Shown here piece by piece: positions 60,494 through 64,000 of a stretch of 64,000 bases of DNA (the stretch's first letter is position 1; the number at the start of each line of letters is the position of its first letter). The notes under the pieces were generated by a model. That model did not search any database and was not told the origin of the DNA. It saw only the letters and a list, made by a program, of their open reading frames with translations. The stretch is from NCBI RefSeq assembly GCF_036370855.1, contig NC_088108.1, forward strand, positions 10,749,448 through 10,813,447, in the 5' to 3' direction. Origin of the DNA: Dromaius novaehollandiae (taxonomy: Eukaryota > Chordata > Aves > Casuariiformes > Dromaiidae). Position numbers and translations under genes: made by a program.

Positions 60494-61058
60494 CCTCTTC
60501 AGCAAAGGCATTACAATTGGGCTGCCCTAAGTGACCAGGAAAAGCAGCAAAAATTGGAGATGTTTCTGCCTGAACACAGAGGCACTAAACGAAGAGGCCA
60601 GCCATCTGAAGTTACCTGGAGTCTCGTGTGTTTACCCTGTTATGTGTTTATCTATGCTGTCTGAATCTCTTAGGGATTTACCTGCCCCTATACTAGAAAA
60701 CCAGCCAGGCCTGAGGCACAGGCATGAAGTCTTTCTGCAATCATCCATGTTTTATTTATTTGTCGGCTTGCCCACCCCCGGAGGAGATTTGGCCTGTGCC
60801 AGCTGGTGCTCTTGCAGGCAATGAGCAGGCACAGTCTGGGCAGTGCTGCTCCGGGACTGCTCCCACCAGGCAATATGGACAGAGCCACATCTTCTTGCAG
60901 TGTTCACGAGCGCTGCTGGAAGCAAGACGTTGGCTTGAACAAATACAACTGGGCAGCACCTTGTATCAGCTAAGCAGGTTTCTAGACTGGCCTATCCATT
61001 TCTAGCCAGGGAAGAAGGATGTGACCAGGGCTGGTGTGCCTACGGGCAGAGGGGCGAA

Positions 61059-61073
61059 GGGGGGGGGGGGGGG
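61059..61073 (+). repeat. Poly-G run (15)
   Basis: Fifteen guanines preceded by a GGGGCGAA word. Simple repeat, unannotated surroundings. Confidence 0.9.
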
Positions 61074-64000
61074 AACCATTCATCTGAGTAGCAGTGGATT
61101 GCATGACAAACGTTAAACATGGTCCTCCACTGCACTACAGCACGTAGTGTTATGGTGTTACTGAATTACTATAGCCCTAAGAGAGAGCGCGCTGAATGGG
61201 GGTAACCATCACTCGCTTCTCTCCCAAGTGGAAGGAGGTCAGCTGGCTACACTGGCAGCGGGTACTTCTGGCCAGGATGTAAGAACCACTGCATCTCCAG
61301 GGTGGGGAACAGGGATGCAGTCCTTTCCCCCTCAGTACCCACATATATCTTCATCAGTAGTGTCTATTTGACATTGCTCTTACCAAATTGAAAAACTTGG
61401 ATTAAAAGATACAAACAAACTGGAAAAAGCAGCTGTTTCCTGGACAGTTCTAGGGACACATTTTATAGAGTATAGAATGTGGGTGGGTTTTATGGCTTGA
61501 GCAATGTCTGCACATAAAAAAGATGTTATTTTATAGAATGGGAACTGTAAGATTTTATGCCTATTAACGCTGCCCATAGAGCAGTGCTCTGGGATGACGG
61601 CCTTTTTGCTTCAAAGGATATCCTCAGCAGCAGCATTACAGTCATGTCTTGTTTACAGGGGAGCACAGAAGAAGTAGGAAGAGTCCATATCCCCAGTAAG
61701 CTCTTCAGGAGCACCTGGTATGAACTATTCTCCTTTGGCTTTGAGATTAATATTATTAGTGGAGAATAAAAAGAAAAGCCCTTCATTGTAGCCATACCCT
61801 CATGGCTTTCCTTCTGTTGTTGAAGGCTTTTCTGCTGGCATGTAGTCAGGTCAGCCAAGTCCTTATGTTACAGCCTTCTTACCCTAGCATGCGGAGTCAG
61901 ACGACAACAGCAGGAGGCCATTTGTGTTCTGTCCCCCACGTTCCCCCCACCAACAGGTAGAGAGTCACAGCTCCCCAGCCGCTCCAGGCCTGGGCCGAGG
62001 GATCTAGTCCTATTACACTGCCCACATATTATCCTCAAAAAAAATTCAACATACCTGAAAAGCTTGATGATTATAGACGTGACATGACTTCCTGCTGTAT
62101 GTCTCTAGAACAAGATTTCAGTCTTTGGTGGTAATGAGTGCTCCCTGCTTTAGTTAACTTCCAAGGAGACTAGCGTTACTGACCCTCTCAGATGGGGAGA
62201 GACTTATTGCATTGCTTTACCAAATTTTGCACAATAACAGCAGGGTGTTTTGTAGTTCCCACTGGTGAATCAAAAATTACATCTCAATGCTGTGATTGGT
62301 CCATCAGAAATGGTTGATGGTGCGAGTGAAAATATAATCATTACCATTATTCATACACATGAACATACCTTCAAACATGGTAGTAACTGTAGTAACATAT
62401 ACTCCACCACTATTATAAGCCAATTTATAGCAGGCCGATGATGGGCTTTCCAGCTTTGCTATCTGTCATTTTAGAGCTCTTACAATTATTGCACATTAGC
62501 TGTAAACTCTTCCCCTCTGCAGATCTATGAACCTCACTCTCAAAGGCTACTGTTCTTGGCAGACCGGTAATAATACAATTATGTCTGCTACTACTAATGT
62601 TAAGTCCTTAAAAGGACAATACAGGGGTAAAAGTACTTCCAAAGACCATTCCGAGTCAGAATGCCAATTCTCATTTCTGAATATAATCCATTTTATGAAA
62701 TATAGCCCTCATTTTGGTCAGGAAAATCTCTCAATAAAGTTCCAAACTCCTTCAAAATGATTTAGAAATCACAGATTTCTGGCTCCAACCAGGTCCTGGC
62801 ATACCTCTTGCCACCTGTTTATGAGCAGAGCTAGGGAGATCTTTGTCCAGGTACTGTGAGCAACTGGCGATATTGCTCCCGAGACTAGAGACCTTTGTGG
62901 AAGTCTTCGTGGAGGAGCTGAACCCCAACAGAATTCAGCTAAAGTACTTCTAGGACTCCTGTTCCCACATCTGAGTGCACAGGGTCATACCCTGTGTGTG
63001 TGAAGTATGGCAATGAGCAAGTAGGAATGGAGAAGCTAAAGAATTTGTCCAAATCATAAAAAGTGGGCCAGGTAATGGCAGAGGAGGAATGGGAACTTGC
63101 ATTTCTCAAATCACAGTTGTGTGCACCAAATAGATCTTTCTCCTTTAATAAGAGGGAATCTTCTTGAGTTTTTTTCACTTAAAACTACTGTTTTGATGAT
63201 TGATATGTCAAAATAAAGCAGCTGGAAGAAATGCACATATTTAGTTATTGTTTGTCCCTGCTTTTTGTTACTGCTGTGGAAGATCATTGTGAAAAGGTGA
63301 GATAAAGTTAGGGGCTTTGCATGTTTGTGTGAAGGTGCAAACCTTAGAAGATGGAAAGAAAAGCTGCTGTGGAAAAGGTCATCAGCATATTTGAACCAGA
63401 GCTCAATCAAATGAAAATACCAGAGGAGATCTATAAGCCAGCTATGTCCAAGCTGTATCGATAGCCAAACTGAGAAATAAAGATAAAACAGGCAATATGT
63501 TCTGTCAGTCTGACCGGGTAAATAAACACTGTCCATAAAAGCACGCTATGTGGATTGCCACATACAAGACAGAATTTGTACTGGCTCCCATGCTCCAGAA
63601 AAAAATGCCAGAAATGCAGATATCAGCTTCTCCTAGACACCTCAGAATTTCATTTCTCCATTTCCTAAAATAGCTGGCTTTATGGTGGAAGTACCACCCT
63701 CCCCAAAGGAAGGGAAATAGCACCTTCAAATGAGCTGTAGCTGTGCAGTTGTTGCTCAGCATTCCCCTTGGTCCTGTGGTACAGATTGACTTCAGGTGAA
63801 CCCCAAGATTCACAAGCTAAGAAGAAAGAGGTTGGTTTCTAAAGACAGGAAGATAGATACAAACATATACATACAAATGTACTTTAAACTAGAGATAAGA
63901 AAGACAGCAGTTGGGAGTAAATAATATCATTAATTGTCATGATATAATATTAACATGTGAATGCTTTATGCTGGAGGGTTTTAAAATCTGTCCCTTTTTT

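Larger units (their letters stand above)
59826..64000. other. Non-coding sequence, no recognised gene
   Basis: AT-rich unique sequence with homopolymers. The longest frames (63111-63536 minus, 141 codons; 61526-61858 minus, 110 codons) have no recognisable domains. A YADD-like tetrapeptide in the first is isolated and not part of a reverse transcriptase. No exon of GPR50, the gene expected on this side from human gene order, is visible. Confidence 0.5.

Noticed and set aside
63111..63536. 141-codon minus-strand frame with a YADD-like motif
   Set aside because: The motif stands alone; none of the other reverse-transcriptase blocks are present around it.
1..64000. CRISPR arrays, operons, bacterial-type features, tRNA or rRNA genes
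   Set aside because: The sequence is a vertebrate nuclear genome with spliced genes; no such structures were seen.

Overview
This is a vertebrate nuclear DNA window, mostly non-coding, with one gene that can be named with confidence. VMA21 (the ER assembly factor of the vacuolar H+-ATPase) lies on the minus strand between about 50.9 and 56.4 kb. All three coding exons are present, the splice sites are canonical and the reading frame is intact (101 residues). A CR1-type LINE 3' end near 8.5 kb, low repeat density, a solo-LTR-like element near 59.5-59.8 kb and short introns point to a sauropsid, most likely a bird. The species cannot be read from this window.

Layout: 1-470 is a GC/CpG-rich edge of unknown identity. 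From 0.5 to about 50.8 kb I see no recognisable gene: mostly AT-rich unique sequence with microsatellites, homopolymers, a CR1 fragment, a few GC-richer patches (about 27.5-29.0 and 36.7-37.0 kb) and two exon-like signals on the minus strand. The first (30184-30521) looks like an open terminal exon with a good acceptor. The second (34895-35134) is open between a strong acceptor and a near-perfect donor. Neither matches a protein I recognise. VMA21 then occupies 52984-56294 (coding), with a probable 3' UTR running down to tandem AATAAA signals near 50.88 kb and a CpG-island promoter at about 55.95-56.52 kb. From 56.4 to 57.2 kb a GC-rich shore carries a short divergent plus-strand ORF followed at once by two AATAAA signals. 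From 57.2 to 64 kb the sequence is non-coding, with the LTR-like element, microsatellites and homopolymers.

How it works together: the VMA21 promoter has an M-box/CLEAR-like site (GTCATGTGAC) and a palindromic E-box (GTCAGCTGAC) within 65 bp upstream of the ATG. This fits, by inference, the known TFEB/TFE3/MITF control of V-ATPase genes. In human Xq28, VMA21 lies between GPR50 and PASD1/PRRG3 on one strand. If that order is kept here, GPR50 would lie beyond the right edge and PRRG3 beyond the left edge, since neither is visible inside the window. The remaining long open frames have no recognisable domains and are treated as chance ORFs.
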